Positions 63,387-64,000 of a DNA stretch of 64,000 nt are shown one piece after another. The notes under the pieces are model-generated. The model was not told where the DNA came from, did no database searches, and was given only the letters and a program-made list of their open reading frames with translations. The first letter of the stretch is position 1, and every line of letters starts with the position of its first letter. A program made the translations under genes and the position numbers. This DNA comes from Leptospiraceae bacterium (GTDB lineage Bacteria > Spirochaetota > Leptospiria > Leptospirales > Leptospiraceae), in the NCBI GenBank assembly GCA_016711485.1, contig JADJSX010000024.1:186001-250000 (forward strand), read 5' to 3'.

Positions 63387-63656
63387 ATGGTGCTTGTTGA
63401 CAAACAAACTCTAATTCATTGGATGCTTCTTGATTCGCTTTCAAAAGAAAGTCATTATCGAGAGAAGATTTCCATATTTAAAAACAAATACAAAACTGAT
63501 TTTCTAACATTTCAAAGCCGCGTTGAAAATGCCGAGAAAGAGTCATTCGAAGAATGGGATGATTATATTGAATGGGATGCCTATGAAGGATTTTTAAGTC
63601 GTATAAAGGAACGAGTAAGTGACATCCGAAACGGAAATATTCAATTGGTTGGATAA
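63387..63656 (+). CDS. Antitoxin-like partner of TumE-type toxin
   Basis: An 89-residue protein from an ATG at 63387 (MVLVDKQTLIHWMLLDSLSKES). It is helical and acidic, with RVENAEKESFEEWDDYIEWDAYEGFL. It overlaps the downstream TumE-like gene by 38 bases. Its position upstream of a DUF6516 protein is that of the TumA-type antitoxin; the sequence itself lacks a DNA-binding motif I can name. The frame could start 75 bases earlier, but that part comes from repeat R5. Confidence 0.6.
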   Translation: MVLVDKQTLIHWMLLDSLSKESHYREKISIFKNKYKTDFLTFQSRVENAEKESFEEWDDYIEWDAYEGFLSRIKERVSDIRNGNIQLVG

Positions 63657-63981
63657 TAGCCAAATTGTATCTCGCTACGAAGTTTTAGATTTTCAAGAGG
63701 ATAATGAAAGTTATTTACTCAAACTGAAAATCGAGTTTACAGATAAATCAGAACTGTTCACGAGAGAATCTATAAAAAGGAATCTTAGAAAATATTCCTT
63801 TCACTGGCAATCAGAAGATGGACTCCTTATTATACGATGGGATAATGCAAATCATCATCGGGAGTTAGCAACCTTTCCTCATCACCGTCACGAACAAAAC
63901 GAAGACAATGTAATGGAAAATAAAGAAGTCGCGTTAATAGATATTTTGAAATTTATTCTAAATAAGTTTTTTAAGGATTAA
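63619..63981 (+). CDS. TumE-like (DUF6516) toxin of a toxin-antitoxin system
   Basis: A 120-residue protein starting at a GTG (63619). The C-terminal pattern IIRWDNANHHRELATFPHHRHE followed by ALIDILKFIL is that of the DUF6516/TumE family. Its start lies within the end of the antitoxin-like gene. A next frame may begin at 63987, but too little is in the window to say. Confidence 0.82.
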   Translation: MTSETEIFNWLDNSQIVSRYEVLDFQEDNESYLLKLKIEFTDKSELFTRESIKRNLRKYSFHWQSEDGLLIIRWDNANHHRELATFPHHRHEQNEDNVMENKEVALIDILKFILNKFFKD

Positions 63982-64000
63982 TCTTTATGAAAACTATTAT

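Overview
The window looks like chromosomal DNA of a spirochaete, most likely from the Leptospiraceae. It is AT-rich and carries a spirochaete-type lipobox protein, a large hybrid histidine kinase fused to a class III nucleotide cyclase, a VWA-STAS fusion, an ExbB/ExbD/ExbD/TonB operon and several large unrecognised membrane proteins. The assignment rests on gene content and style only. No rRNA or tRNA gene was seen.

Region 1 to 8.1 kb holds surface-sugar and small-metabolism genes: a 5'-cut DegT-fold enzyme with His in place of the PLP lysine, an ATP-grasp plus ferritin-like (DUF455) gene pair, a secreted CrtC/AttH-like lipocalin protein, an extended SDR, rfbB, an HD hydrolase, a transglutaminase-like protein and a chemotaxis-receptor fragment. 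Region 8.5 to 18.3 kb has a 1009-residue two-TM protein, a compact arsenosugar operon (glycosyltransferase, arsM, arsS, peroxidase-like protein), an HD-GYP fragment, a VTT/DedA-ATP-grasp fusion, a CGNR regulator and an NrtS-like small membrane protein. Copies of a small inverted-end repeat lie between them.

Region 18.6 to 31.6 kb contains aroC, then a leftward three-gene unit (TonB-dependent receptor, periplasmic binding protein with TPRs, hybrid kinase/cyclase) that may be one sensing pathway, then tldD-pmbA and an MntA/HepT toxin-antitoxin pair. Region 31.6 to 49.4 kb is mostly housekeeping: thioesterase, orphan AbrB, murB, sirtuin, an operon with an MFS transporter, mtnC and a sugar-kinase-like phosphotransferase, the TonB energy operon, a membrane MutS-like ATPase, VWA-STAS, DUF1361, dgkA, and a zinc-finger TPR protein.

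Region 49.4 to 55.7 kb has a 48-bp perfect palindrome, gltX, a lipoprotein and an unusual compact type IIA topoisomerase pair (A before B). Region 55.8 to 64 kb is a restriction-modification-anchored accessory island. An hsdM with a short N terminus and an hsdS are separated by cargo (coiled-coil small protein, nucleotidyltransferase, TcmP, three-Cys DUF5131 protein). Downstream of hsdS its last 21 codons are repeated three more times, each time followed by short repeats and then a new cargo module: a DUF433/DUF5615 toxin-antitoxin pair, a two-gene small membrane protein operon, and a TumE-type toxin-antitoxin pair. The repeated hsdS tails differ almost only at synonymous positions, which suggests that they were copied from different functional hsdS genes and that the tail is the anchor for cassette exchange. 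No hsdR is present in the window.
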